64,000 nt of DNA, from contig JAOVFP010000018.1 of assembly GCA_025738555.1 (NCBI GenBank), positions 620,001 to 684,000 of the forward strand, in the 5' to 3' direction. The position numbers were made by a program, and so were the translations under genes. Shown in pieces: positions 35,831 through 47,900 of the stretch. The notes under the pieces were generated by a model. It was not told the origin of the DNA. It saw nothing but the letters and a program-made list of their open reading frames with translations, and ran no database searches. Within the stretch, counting starts at the first letter, position 1. Every line of letters starts with the position of its first letter. Origin of the DNA: Cyathus striatus (Eukaryota; Basidiomycota; Agaricomycetes; Agaricales; Nidulariaceae).

Positions 35831-35995
35831 GCAATATCCAATTAGTAGTTATCATTGATTGCTTATAATTGCCTAACCTAGTAGTAATCAATAATTGTTT
35901 ATGATCACCTCACCATCCATACAATAATATTCAATTAGAAAAAATCAATGATTGTTTATGATTGCCTTTCCATTCATACTAATATTCAATTAGTA

Positions 35996-36508
35996 ACACC
36001 TCAGACAGGAGTGAATCGGGGCGGGGTAAATATGGTACAAACAGATTTTCTTAACAATTAGAATGTGTACCAAAATCGGCTCCTTGAACAGATTCATGTT
36101 CATATTTAGAAAATAATGATGGATTGGTTCTAAACCCATACCGCGCTTCCATATTGAGAAAATGACAATAGAACAAAGGTAGAATCTGTGTGAAAAATTG
36201 GTTGTTAACGCAGATTCTCGCACAAATCCTGAATTGGAACGCACATTTGTTCACTGATCCTATCTAAACCCGGATTCTGGCTATGTTCAGCGCCCCTATC
36301 TTATCGCACATTCAGAATTTGTCCTGGTAACAGAGTCTGGATTGGTTCATTCATCAGATCCACTTGCCAATTCTAAATGTAATCAAAAATATGTTGTTCT
36401 ACCCTATGTACGTGCAGATTGTAAATATGGTAACGTATCATATTGATTGTCCCGCTCACAGGGCCACTCACAGGCCACTCACACCCGCTCATAACCCACT
36501 CAACCACT
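35996..36508 (+). repeat. Left terminal inverted repeat, about 510 bp
   Basis: Starts ACACCTCAGACAGGA and pairs with the right repeat (60188-60696) at about 94% identity, counted by eye (about 29 differences, many of them C/T or G/A). The inner 80 bp is an array of CCACTCA/CCGCTCA words, a possible set of transposase sites. A 67-residue frame is open in both repeats on the strand away from the end, with five changes, but lacks any domain. Confidence 0.85.
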
Positions 36509-36588
36509 CAATACATATATACAATTTCCCGCACAGCAGATATGTCCATATATGCAAAGAAATAAAAAATGAAAATTTGAAACTCTAC

Positions 36589-37231
36589 TCAAGCTCCTGT
36601 GCCACGAACGACCCTGGCTTCTTTCCTCTTCATTACAGATACTCCTTCAACTGCAGATGTGACTGGTGTTCGGCGACTTTTTCGGAAATTTCGCATTTTG
36701 ATCTTGATAATATCAAGAGTCAGCCAGTTGCTGTCATATCTACGAAGATCAGGATATCGACCTGCGGCCTTCAGAAGCGGTCGTTAGATATTGTCACAAT
36801 AATTAGTGGAAAGATGTACCTTCTCACATACAATATCAAGTTTACTGCTTTCCTGAGCAGCGTAAGTAATTCCGAAATCCAACTCCTCGTGGGCTAATTG
36901 AATGATATAGTTCTGCATGTCACAATGGTAAGAAAATAAATATTGCTCTGGAATAAATTATCACCTCCATATCGCTAAGTCGCTCCTGGCTGCATTCCAC
37001 ATGGTCAACTATTTTATAATTTTTTCCTGCCTCGCCCCGGGGTTTAGGAATAAGTACTCCAGAGCTTGTTGACGGCTCAGTGTCCTCTTCTTGTGGAAAG
37101 CAAGTCCTAAGAGTGCACGGAGGTGGGCTCAGAATACGTTCCGGCGAAAATCGTGAGCGTATAGTCAATGGAGAGAAATGGCACAAAACACGGTAGTTTC
37201 TAGTGGCAGGCATTTTTAACGTACCCATCAT
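36589..37231 (-). CDS. IPKPR-motif small basic protein, copy a
   Basis: The exon from 37231 encodes a Ser/Pro-rich leader and SSGVLIPKPRGEAGKNYKIV up to SDME. After an intron, NYIIQLAHEELDFGITYAAQ...IVCEK follows, and then a further exon RYPDLRRYDSNWLTLDIIKI with a basic tail ending GTGA at 36589. The module order (LIPKPRxE, a helical middle, a FPxLxxYExNWxxxD block) is the same as in copy b at 48741-49306. I recall this layout from small basidiomycete proteins of unknown function; a DNA-binding role is plausible from the charge but unproven. It is the first gene inside the left repeat and is transcribed toward it. Confidence 0.55.
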
Positions 37232-38010
37232 GATGTAGATGTGTACTTATAGTCTGAGAGACAAAAAAGAAGATAATTAACAAGGAAGGAAACATGTAGA
37301 ATTCAGAACAATATCGCCTCACCAAATAGGAATAGATGGGTTGGTATGGAGAATGGATGAGCACCTGTATGGAGAACGAGACAATAGAACTCTGCATCAA
37401 CTAGGGAGGCACTATTCGGTCGAATTGAACAATAAAATATGTTAAACGCAGTAATACACCGACACTATGGGTTACTAGAATTTGACATTGCCAGTGATTA
37501 TCTTGTGGCAACACCAGGCAACGTCGCAGAAGCATGAGGGGCGTGCTAGCGTAGCTGTGGTCGAAGCCGAAGGATGATGTGTAGGAGGGGGTTAAAACTT
37601 AGTACTTAGATAGTAAACGTACATTAAAACATATTGTAATTAATAGATAAATCCATGAATATATATAAACTCGTCGTGAGGGGGAGAGGCTTTACATGAT
37701 GTAGAGGTAGAACAACCGTGTGGGGTACGAGTGGGAGAGACAGGCCATGGCTATGCGCTGAGGTGGACGTGGTGTGGTCGTGCAAGATGGGGGTGGTGCA
37801 AAACCATGGGGTGGTGGTGCTGCGAGACGGTGTAGTGTTGCTGGTGGTGATACAGTAGCGTCGTACATACAAGGTTAATTCAGCTTAAGGAACAGTGGAT
37901 GGAAAGAATATAATAGTGTTGAACTGAAGAAATGAATTACGTTAGAATGAACTGGAGAAGGGGACGCCATAGTCGTAGAAGACAGTCATCGTGATGCAGA
38001 CACAGGGGAG
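37232..38010. other. Spacer inside the element
   Basis: No gene recognised. A GTGGTGGTG/CTGCGAGACGG-rich tract at 37680-37860 gives Thr/Ser/Pro/His frames on the minus strand, which I regard as low-complexity. Confidence 0.35.
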
Positions 38011-38013
38011 GGG

Positions 38014-38726
38014 GTGGTCATAGCGAGACGACGTGGGGAGAAGGCGACGGCATGGAGTTATGCGCCCTTCTCTGAGCCCGGGTTCGATTTCGGCTTGCGA
38101 AGGATGATGTCCCGCTACGCCGAGCGCAGGAGTTCCCGCGCCAGCACAACTACTGTGCTCCCTGACTATGAAACCAGTCAGCGGAACCGTGAGCTTCCAC
38201 CCATACCCATCCCTCGAAAGGTCCGGTCAGGGAAGCAACTTCAGCACGCCGCCGGGTGTGTTACCGAGTGCTGCTGTCTCACTAGACGATGTGATTGATA
38301 TTAGTCGAGAGACAGTGGGGCTGCAGAGGGCGATGACGCTGCATTCCGTGCGCTCGGTGCCCGCGATACACACCGCAGCTTCGAGGAGCGAGGAGGGAGC
38401 GTCTAATGCGAGTCTGACGACATTGTCGTCTAGTGTTACGCATTCACCGTTGACCCCGTTGAGGCTTGAGAGGAGCGAGCCGCCTGCGTATGCCAACGCC
38501 TTCTTTACCCTCGGTGACCCGTTGCATGCGGTATACGTTTTCGACTCTTTCATCCAACAGCATGGTTCTCCTCCCTCCCTCATATGCACTAGACACGCGA
38601 CCGATATATCACATATCGGCAGCAACGAACTGTTTCAACCCCTTGGCGCACACTATTGTCCGGAAAAGGCAGCGGTGGTGGGAGAAGGGGACCGCAGAGA
38701 AGGGGGGGACAGGGCATACGATGCAT
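38014..38726 (+). pseudogene. Captured fragment of a host Ser/Pro-rich protein tail
   Basis: Coding-like sequence starts FDFGLRRMMSRYAERRSSRA and continues STTTVLPDYETSQRNRELPP. It then shifts frame near 38170 into PYPSLERSGQGSNFSTPPGV, SNASLTTLSSSVTHSPLTPL and RSEPPAYANAFF. The PDYE, LPPIP and PPAY strings resemble cytoplasmic tails of fungal membrane proteins, where PPxY motifs recruit Rsp5-type ubiquitin ligase; that comparison is from general knowledge. No start codon context or domain is present. A frame change and the lack of a complete gene suggest a captured fragment. Confidence 0.35.
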
Positions 38727-38789
38727 AGACGGTGCTGGGAGACGTGAGGTAGCAGGCGGTGTTGACTCGAGCTAGGGGAAGGGGCTGAT

Positions 38790-39700
38790 CTAGCTCCGAC
38801 GTATGTGCGTGGCGTCGATATCACATGGCAGAATGGAACGTTGAGATTGGGGGACATTGAGATAAGGGTCGGTGAGGAGGAGGCGGTGGTGGTGGCAGAA
38901 GGGGCGCGTGGTAGAGAACGCGTGCTCGTTGAGGTGGGGGACGTTGAGGTAGCGGCCTCTGAGCCAGTACCAGTGCCGCTCTTTCAGCCTCTTCCCTTCG
39001 TTGCTGTCGAAATACCCTTTGGGGAAGTATGTGTCGAAGTAAGCCGCTTGGGAGTGAGGTGAGTCGAAGGCGCCAGTGGTAGAGATGAAGTGGTACGATG
39101 CTGGCTTGAGGACTGCACTGGAGATGGCTGTGTCTAGTGTGGACTGGGAGAGGCTGGTGCCGCTTAGGAGGAGGGTGAGGCCGTGTGTGGAGGAGAGGAG
39201 GGTGAGGGTGTGCATGGGCGAGGAGGAGGTGGTGATGGTGGCAGAAGGGAACAAGTTGGGGTGGGGGACGTCGAGGTAGGGGACGGGTCGGCCAGGAGGG
39301 GGCAGTGGTGGTGACAGTAGAAGGGAACGAGTTGAGGTGGGGGACATTGACGTAGGGAACAGGTCGGCGAGGAGAAGGCGGTGGTGGTGGCAGCAGAAGG
39401 GAATGAGTTGTGGGGGACGTTGAGGTAGGGGACGTTGAGGTAGGGGTCGGTGAGAAGGAGGCGGTGGTGGTGGCAGAAGGGAGCGCGTGGTAGGGGAACG
39501 CATGCTCGTTGAGTGGGGATGTTGAGGTAGGGGACGCGTGGTAGGGGACGCGTGTTCGTTGAGGTGGGGGACGTTGAGGTAGGAGACAAGTCGGCGAGGA
39601 GGCGGTGGTGGTGGCAGCAGAAGGAAACGAGTTGTGGGAGACGTTGAGGTAGGGGACGCATTGTAGGGGATGCATTCTCGTGCCTGTGGGGACCAGACGG
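38790..39700 (-). repeat. GT/CA-skewed minisatellite of GTTGAGGTAGGGGACG units
   Basis: Units such as GAACGCGTGCTCGTTGAGGT, GGGGGACGTTGAGGTAGGGG and GAGGAGGCGGTGGTGGTGGC are reiterated. All three minus frames stay open for 165-348 codons and encode Pro/Thr/Ser/His repeats (PLPQRPPPQ, TSTSPTSTS). Such triple-open frames reflect the skew and not three proteins. Confidence 0.75.
38950..39160 (-). pseudogene. Fragment resembling a Crinkler-like/P-loop ATPase gene, inside the minisatellite
   Basis: Between repeat blocks the minus strand encodes TSLSQSTLDTAISSAVLKPA, TTGAFDSPHSQAAYFDTYFP and LKERHWYWLRGR. The TTGAFD...Y...ERxWYWLRGR spacing is what I recall from a large basidiomycete family of P-loop proteins resembling Crinkler-type ATPases. 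A second piece may be at 39850-39996 (LNAWYGSVKEQDDVGLEKRL). No complete domain remains. The repeat arrays lie at both edges, so the gene was probably broken by minisatellite expansion or captured as a piece. Confidence 0.4.
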
Positions 39701-39999
39701 CAGACGTTGAGGAAAGAACGTACCGTCTACTCCACGTAGACGGCACTGGGTCGTGATCGTGAGTGGAGGAGCATCGTCGTTGGTCGTCGGTTAGTCGTGG
39801 GGGGTGGGGGGGGAGAAGTAGGCCAAGTGTTGTCACCGATTTGGAGAGTAGGCAGGGTAGTGGCGGGTATCCGTTCGAAATAAGCTTTCAAGCGCTTCTC
39901 GAGTCCCACATCATCCTGCTCCTTTACTGAACCATACCAAGCATTCAGAGATTTAAAACTGAGGTAGGTTCTTGTTATTTCAGATAGTTTTCTCAAAAT

Positions 40000-40900
40000 A
40001 ATATTCGCAGGTGATTGTTAAACATGGCAATAGAACCAACCTTCATCAGCTATAAGAAGCAGGCCGAGTTTTATAATGTGCATACCTTTCTCTTTAGTTT
40101 CTTGTTTTCTAAACAGCAAGATCACGGTAGGTAGGCGACCGAGTTATGGTGCGCTGGGGCGGCCCGGGGAGGCCTTGGAGAGCGGCTAGGCTGTTGGGCA
40201 TTCATCATCAAGGAGCGGAAAATGATGAGAGGAGGGAAAAAGGGCTTGAAATTAGCGAAGTGGAAGTAAGTCTCGTGTCAATGCAAACCAATTAACACTG
40301 ACCCCATCCTCATAATAGACAGTCCACTTCTACGTGTGCACGGGAAAGACGCCGAGAAGTTGTAGGATGGTGGGCTGGTACGATATACGCTACCCGTAAG
40401 TTTCTGTAACCGTTGTGTTTTTCTATCTACCATATCGTTAGTGCTCGAAATAGCTCAAATTGAATGGAATATATAGTACATAAATGTGTAGCTGAAAAGT
40501 TGTAACGTTGTAGCAATTAATAAATATCTTGGAAGAGACTGGAATGAGAACGCAAGGAGAACGTACAGTTAGTAAGGGGCAGGAAATATGCTGTATCATA
40601 AAGGAGAAGGGAACGTATGCGTAGTCCGTTGTCGTTATATAATGTAGCTCAGGATGCCATACCGAGGGTAAGGCACCAGGACGGGGTAAATGGAGGCATC
40701 TCCGGGGGAGCGCACACCATGAGGTGGTTGTCTTGTGTCCTGGAAGCCGTATGGGTGTTTGAGGTGTCAAATCTCTCATAGTTGGTCCCAAATCCATTCC
40801 GTCTCAATAAATCTTCATCAACTTCGGTCTTCGTCGGAGGGGGGCTTCCATAGAGGGATAACGCCCAACGTCTGTCGGAGACGTCCTGTAGCATTTGACG
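40000..40900. other. Spacer inside the element
   Basis: No gene recognised. Frames at 40438-40797 and 40649-40894 (minus) overlap in different registers with no domain. This may include the 3' region of WD40-A. Confidence 0.35.
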
Positions 40901-40906
40901 AGCAAA

Positions 40907-42520
40907 TTACAATGCAAAAGCCACGACGTTTACCAAGTAGTCGAACCCTACAATGTAAATAAATAGTAGACAAAAGATAGCGATCCCGCCGGCCACTTCA
41001 ACTACCGCCGGCATTCTTCGCTGAAATACTTGCATATGAGATGTCTGTTCAGAAGTAGGGCACGGATGATTTTTCGGGAAGGTACTGGTAGGTGAATTTC
41101 TGGTGCCTGACATCCATACTTTTATTTCGATGGCATCCTTATCTGATGTCCCAGTCGCAATAACACAATGCTCGTCAGAACTGAATGCCTGTAACCGTAA
41201 TTAGAGTTGCTCGTGTACTAGGCACATTGAACAAACCTCAGTGATTTGGACTAGTGTACCAACTAACAACAGAACAGTTAATGTGACATCAGCCGCATAC
41301 ATATATCATAATAACTTACCATAGCCATGGGGTAATAATGCGATTAATGTTCCCAAACACTGATCATATATACGTACTACTCCATCATCACTGCCGACAA
41401 CAACCAGTTCACCTTCGAATGCCGTTGAGACAACGAGAGGTACATTTGAGCGAATGGCATGTTTTAGTGATCAAAGCGGCTGTACAGGCGGTATAGCATA
41501 AATGTCGACACCATCTCTAAGATTTGAAACAATTAAAGTATCGTTGTCGGCGCTAACGATTGCGTGACCACTTAAGAAATGATACTGGGTGAGTTAACGT
41601 AATTGGGACGGCAAAAGACTAACATTCTGGTGTGTATCTCATGGATCCATCGCATCTTCCAAGGTGACATTTGATAGCAGAAACTGGCGCCGCATGATTT
41701 AACACTTTTACAAATGGAAGGACAATGTGACATACATTTCACGGGATTCCAAATAACAAAGAATTAGTTCTGTTCCGTTCTCAATAAATGCAACATTTCT
41801 AGCCGTGTGAGGAAGAGGAGTTGTCTCCACATATAACGTGGCCTGACCTAAAGAGATTAAGTGGGAAATGAATGGGATTTCGAAGATGAATTGCTTACCT
41901 GGAAAATTTAAGTTCCAAACCTTGAGGTAACCTTCGCCGAGTGAAGCAAGTCGACTATGGAACGGGTCAAACTTCAAGTCCTCCAAGGGGCCATCATGCG
42001 CAGAGATTGCCAACACTTGTTCATAACTATCACCGAAGGTATCTTCCTGATATCCCCGTATTATACCACTTCCAGTTCCAAAATATAACACTGTGGTACC
42101 AGTTTCGGGGAACGAGGCCCAGCAGATTGTAGTAACTTCCCCAATTATGGACGCTTCCCAAAGGCTTTCACCAGTATCCAGGTCCCATATTACTACAAGT
42201 CCGTCATCGCCTGGAAGGGTATTTTATTCATTCGTATAATGCTCAATCTATAGTATGAAATTGCACCTACCACAGCTGGCCAATTTTGTACCATCCGGGC
42301 TTATCTTTAATGCGCTGATCGCCTTCGAATGACGAGTGAACGTATATTCCAAGTCAAACTGCAAAAATTAATTCCTCAAAGCAAACACAAAATTTATAAG
42401 TACGCACAGTGAGAGTATCTGGCTTCATGAGGAGGGCGGTGTGATGGAACCACACCTCGTCGTAGCAATAGTATAAGTATCCAGATGCATATCACACCTA
42501 TTGTATTGTTTTGATACCTC
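40907..42520 (-). pseudogene. WD40-repeat protein A with C-terminal membrane anchor; one nonsense codon
   Basis: Multi-exon model on the minus strand. It reads FDLEYTFTRHSKAISALKIS, DDGLVVIWDLDTGE, ISAHDGPLEDLKFDPFHSRL then LKVWNLNFP, HTARNVAFIENGTELILCYL, VVVGSDDGVVRIYD and IEIKVWMSGTR. These are WD40 blades with intron positions equal to WD40-B. The C-terminus has a hydrophobic segment VAGGIAIFCLLFIYIVGF followed by a short tail ending at 40907. TGA at 41473-41471 falls after AIPPVQPL, where copy B has Lys, so copy A is probably inactive unless read through. The N-terminal exon is unresolved (start near 42520). It lies near the left repeat and is transcribed toward it. Confidence 0.6.
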
Positions 42521-42599
42521 ATTTCTTCGCTCACTCGGCGAAAGTGGAGCATGCTTAATCTAGCTAGTCTAATGGAATTGTGAGTCATGTAGATAAAAG

Positions 42600-43345
42600 A
42601 AAGATAGAGTACGACTCAGCGAACAAATTATTGTTCGACACCATCTGATTCTCTTATGGAGACCGACTGGCGCTTGTTCAGCGGATGGTAGTAAAAACAA
42701 TAGCAGTTTGACAGCGGAGTCCATCCCGTTGCTGAACGCCACTGTGTTTCATATCGCATCATTTTATGGATCGGGCCTAGGGACTACCAGACTGACGCCC
42801 CCTCGATATCGAAGGCTGCTAACATATTATCATTGCCATGATTCATCAACCTTTTGTGAATTGTGGAGAGGCTAAAGTTAATTGTGATTTGCGAATGAAT
42901 TCTATACGCCCATTCGAAAAACAAACGGTCAGCTTGTATAAAGTAATTACTAATTCATTCAATGCCGAAGCATATCAACATTACCGTTCCCCAATCTTCA
43001 CTGCATATATTTCCTCCCCAGTCTTAAGCTATAATCTTCAATTCATTTCGACAAATGGCAAATATCTGAAACATTGTTAAACCTCTCAGCTGCGACCTGG
43101 TATGTGGTAATAGAAACTTACCAGGCTATGTTCTTCGATATCTAACCAAATAACTCAGGAGTATTCTTCTGTTGCGCGGGCGATCAGAAGGACCCTTGTC
43201 AAAGGCATCAGTGTAAAGGGCGGTAGTTACAAACGCGGTACTCAAAAACTTGACAGCCCCTTAAGTAAGGGCATCCGAAAACGACGAAAAGTGGTATGTT
43301 TAAGCAAATAGACACTTGAACATTTCATGTCTAACTTTTCAACTT
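42600..43345. other. Intergenic region between WD40-A and the F-box gene
   Basis: The two genes diverge here. A first exon of the F-box gene may lie at about 43150-43275 (frame RAIRRTLVKGISVKGGSYKR, KLDSPLSKGIRKRR), ending at a GT donor with an AG acceptor at 43349. I could not find its start codon. Confidence 0.35.
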
Positions 43346-43349
43346 CTAG

Positions 43350-44849
43350 ATTATCGTCGAGAAGCAGTGTAATAAGGCTCCTGTCTTCCCCATTCTGAAC
43401 CTTCCAGCGGAATTGGTCGACTTGATAATTATTCAAGCAGAGGATGGTTGCATGTTGTCGCTGATCCACACTAATCGACAATTGCACTATGCTACTACGG
43501 AAGTGTTTCTTAGAAGGCAAGGAGCGCTGACCACCGACATTTTCGGACGTACCAATATATCGCTTAAAGGAGTCGTTAGTCCAGCTACAATTCATCTTCT
43601 AGCGAATCTATCCACACGTTCCCGACGCCTCAGAGTAGATGTCAGCCTACACTGTGTGCTAGAGCACCTTACAGGACTACGTACATTCTTAAGCAAGGCT
43701 TTTGGTATGGAAGAGTTCACCATAGTTCATAGTTATGATGATGGAGAAGATACTCTGCCGGCAGAGCTCCAAGTCATCCGTTCCATCACTGCTATTCTGG
43801 CGAGTCTCCCCTCTTCTTGTACAAGTGTTGGCCTTGACAGCACCTACTCTCCACGAGTACTGTGTTCCACGGTAGCCTTACCATGTCCGCCGGAGATACC
43901 TTGCGACATAATCAAAAACGGTGTTGCAGTTGGGCTACGAAACCTCCGTATAGCGACTCACATCTTCGGTGATTCGAAAATGCTTGATATATTGTCTGTG
44001 CTTCTGGACGGACCGTCGCTAGAATTTTTAAGCATCAAAGGGAAAAGCGGAAGAGATATCGTACCAATCTTGGTTTGTGGATTGCTGCAGACCCTAAAGA
44101 CACTCTTGATCTCCTGTGACGAACCATTTTCATTTGTGCCGTCCACCACGTCTTCCGCTATGTGCCAACTACAACGTTTATGGATCTGTTGTACACCGGA
44201 AGGATGTAAGTCAGTCAGGAAGGGGTTCATCAAGATACCAGAGAGTGTTACCGATATTACATGTAACGAGCAGTTCCAGCTGACAGCCGTCTCGTCTTCA
44301 TTGAAGACAATTCAGCTTCGACTATCCGATTCATTTCCCAATCCAGATAATCACGAATTCTGCAGGGCCATAGCGAACATTACTTCCCCTCTCCAATCCA
44401 CATACGTTTCGATTCCGACACAGAGCATTACCATTGTGCTTCCTTACTCGATGGACGAACATATGGTGGCCAAAATGCAGTGCAAGTGCTCCATACCCGA
44501 CATTAGTGCCATACGCAAATGTCAAAAGATTGATATCCGTTTGGATTGTTCAGAAATTCTTTATCATGTGCGTTGTGTTGCCATCTTTCCCAGCCATCTA
44601 CCTGAATTAGATTATTAGGACTACTTTATCAAATTAATGAAGCATGCTTCAAGGCTAAGGAGTCTAACGATACACCCACCTTATGGAAATAGCCCGCGGT
44701 TCACCAAAAGCAAGGACTACATGCAGTCTTTTATAACGAAGCTTCGGATGTACTGCCCCGAGCTGGAGTCAGTAAGTTGTTCTCCCGACATATGGATACG
44801 TCGCCCCGGCGGTGACTTCATAAAGCAACTACTTAAAGAAATGGACTAA
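43350..44849 (+). CDS. F-box/LRR-like protein
   Basis: The exon opening at 43350 reads VEKQCNKAPVFPILNLPAEL VDLIIIQ, a clear F-box core. It continues for about 400 residues with LRR-like periodicity (ITAILASLPSSCTSVGL, LEFLSIKGKSGRDIVPIL, VCGLLQTLKTLLISC). A 51-nt intron (44568-44618) then joins YH in frame to DYFIKLMKHASRLRSLTIHP and the end LLKEMD at 44849. An upstream exon carrying the start is likely. F-box proteins link substrates to SCF ubiquitin ligases through Skp1; the target is unknown. The frame is intact. It differs in sequence and architecture from the F-box copies of the left flank, so it is element cargo and not their duplicate. Confidence 0.7.
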
Positions 44850-44944
44850 TAACAATGTAGTGGTGGAACATATATGTACGTAAGTATATACCTTGCAAAA
44901 TGCATTAGAAATCCTGTAGCAATCGTCTCGTAAGTCGTCGATAA

Positions 44945-47900
44945 TTAAATAGATAGCCCAATAGCAATGCGTACATGAATATAGGGCTTCAAGGCCAAAA
45001 CTCCATCAGTCCATTTGCGCTTGATTGCGGGGTAGATCTGAATCTTGTTTGAGATTACGCGAACTCTCTCATCTAATAAATCCTTCCAGAGACTGACACC
45101 AAACTCTTCAAATCGGTCGAATACGCTTGGTATGTCTGCCCATTGCCTATAAGGGTGGACTGCGAATAAAATACACCCTTGTTCGTCAATTACTTCAAAA
45201 ATGTGTCGAATTATGGCTGGAATTAGCTGCTCAGAATCGGGATCTTTATAGAATATTACACTATTTCTCGATGTGTTATGCTTTGATGATAGCTGGCGTC
45301 CGTTGACTATATATCGATCATATTCGGTGACTCTAGTATCGTCCGCGAAGCCGGCCGCTTGTAACACTTCCAAATCAAGCTTAATATCTTTCCTGCTGGT
45401 AGGCTGACATGTATCGTCCGCCAACAATCGCATATCGTGAATCAATGTCCCAGACTGAACATCAGGAAAACACTCTTGCATGATTTCACTACTCCGTTTG
45501 ATAATTTTGGGACATCCTGGGCGTTGTAAGAATACACGCAGCTCCGACGCAGCACAGAAAGCATTCAACATCGATGCTTCCAGCTCTCCTAAAGATCCAT
45601 CAGTGCAGGTAATATGAAGTAGCCAATAAAACTCACCAAATTTAAAGTTGATATTTATTTTTTGTAAATTGCCGATTAACCGCTCGAATGGGAACATCCA
45701 CCAACCATGAATTGGTCCGAACAATGACAGGTATGTCGCCAGGTGGATAGCATTGTGATGAATGGGATGAAGGTCGACATCAGGCCTCAGTTCTCGAATT
45801 GAATGAAGATAGGCTAATATGAACTTCTTGAATTCCATGTCATGAAGTCCGGGTTGAACTCGGTGTGATGTAGCGTAACGAATAGCAATGGCGAGAAGCA
45901 GCGTGCTTTCAACCGCTTTTTGTTTCCTTCCATCTATTTCCAAGTTTTTACTTTCTCCACCACCCCACATTTTCGCCAATGAAACAGTCAGGTCGTAGTC
46001 AATGCAGGTCCGCCATTGATCGGCTTTCAATTTCCCATGAGACGGTGAACCAAAGTTTACTGGGGGACCTGCTTGCCAGCTCGGTCGGATCATATGCAAA
46101 ATATCTTCTTGTATCTTCTTTAAATCATCGTGTTCGAGAAGAGGAGTTCTAGAGAATTCCTCTTCAGGGCTTGTTCCTTCAGTATCTATCTCGATATCGG
46201 CAAAATCATGGATGATTGTACGTGCACGTTCTATCGAGTGGGGATCATCATTACGTTCCCTGGGTCCTGAGATTTCAAGCTTTCATCTAATTAATTAATG
46301 GTGAACTATTAAAAAGAGAAATGACTTACCAGTACGTTAACATATTGCTGCTTCTTAACCCTTCGACCAACTCGTCTCACCTTTTCTGAGACATTGAAGT
46401 GTCGACAAAGTGATTGCAACACGGGAATAGACAATCTGCATAGTCCTGAAGATGTTGGCTGGGACGACATTACTTCTAACCCTTTCTGAACTGACTTGGC
46501 CGTGGGTTCATTCGTTTCCGGAGTTTCGTTATGTTCCTGATTCTCTTCCCAATTCATACCAAGGATTACACGAAAATGATGTTTGACCAGACCTAGATAT
46601 AAGTTGTGCATTCCATCGACGACTGCGTACTTTGTCGGATCCCAGTATTCCAGACGGAGAAGCTCTGACCATCGAACTCCATTTTTTTTAAAAAGATTAT
46701 TCCTTTGAGTTTTAGTGGAAGCATCTCGCCAGTCGGCTGCCACTTTAAAGTGTTCTTCATATGTAACTGGCGTCCAGCTGGTGGAGGAGCAGTCGATGTT
46801 ATTAATATCTGGCTTCTGGAGATGACACAGAGAACAAAAAATTGTCGCAGAATGCGACGCACAACCTGTAAGTTTACGAGAGCCAGGTAGATCGCAAACT
46901 GCAGGAACAATAGCCTCACGACCACAAATCCCATTAGGATGTTCGTATGTGCGGCTATACCAAGTACCCTGATGATAGCTCTTGTGAAGGACGTCTACTA
47001 ATGGAGCTAAGTAAGGATTTAGGCCATCTAATGATGGCTGACGCGGCCCTGGTATCAACCCAGCGAGATAGATGTTCTCTGAACGGTACCGCAAACTTGG
47101 GGGTAAGCTAAGACATACAAGAGCCAACGATCCTACTGACGCCGATTTTCCTGCCGCTTTGTTGTGATAAGGGTTAAAAGCGTCATAGCTTATACTCCAG
47201 AGAGTACGTAGTTCTTCGTTTGAGTCAACAAATACTTTACCGTCAGCACCAACAAACTGACGAATTGCTACTGCTTGATTGATATCTCGAATCCCATCAA
47301 CAGATATTGCGCACCTAGTGCGATCAATCAATTGCTCTATTCCAGGGCGCGAGTACAGTGCTCCCGCAAAAGCCGTAAAGTCCTGCATTACATATGGCCT
47401 CGAAGGAACTGCGATGGTTATACCATTCCGAACAGCATGCTTTGTTAAGCGCACTCCGCACAGTTTCGCACCGGTAAAGCGTTTGAAGGTACAGCGAAAA
47501 GGGTATGCACCCTTTTCATCTGGGGGATAAATAGATGCGCAGGCTTGACAAGTAGCGAATATAGTTGTTTTGGGATCCAAGTTGAACTTTTTTCTCGCGG
47601 TTCGCAAGTCGTCAGGTATCAATTCGAGCACGGATTTCTGATCAGCTGAGAGAACTGAACCGAGTAAAAGCTTGACCATACGGAGGATAAAGTTGCAAGT
47701 AGGCCTGGCAGTATTCGCAAAAACATTGACAGCGACAGTAAGGAAGAGGGAGGCTGCAATGATTGGATGGCCGAGGTGCAAGGGATGGTCAAAGTGACTA
47801 CCTATGACAATCAAGTTACTAATCGCACTCTCAATAACATCGAAGTTACTCACTAGTATCATAGTATTTCCCATAAGAAACGCCCAGATTGCTCCAACGT

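Noticed and set aside
35149..35841. Overlapping minus-strand frames of 77-170 codons
   Set aside because: All three registers stay open because the TGTGACAATTGTGACGCG minisatellite lacks stops on that strand; not genes.
36051..36254. A 67-residue frame conserved in both terminal repeats (also 60438-60641)
   Set aside because: The conservation is explained by the overall about 94% identity of the repeats; changes are spread evenly and there is no domain or start context.
38790..39836. 348-codon Pro/Thr/Ser-rich protein on the minus strand
   Set aside because: Two other minus frames are open over the same repeats (284 and 165 codons), so openness reflects strand skew. Only the short internal ATPase-like piece looks coding.
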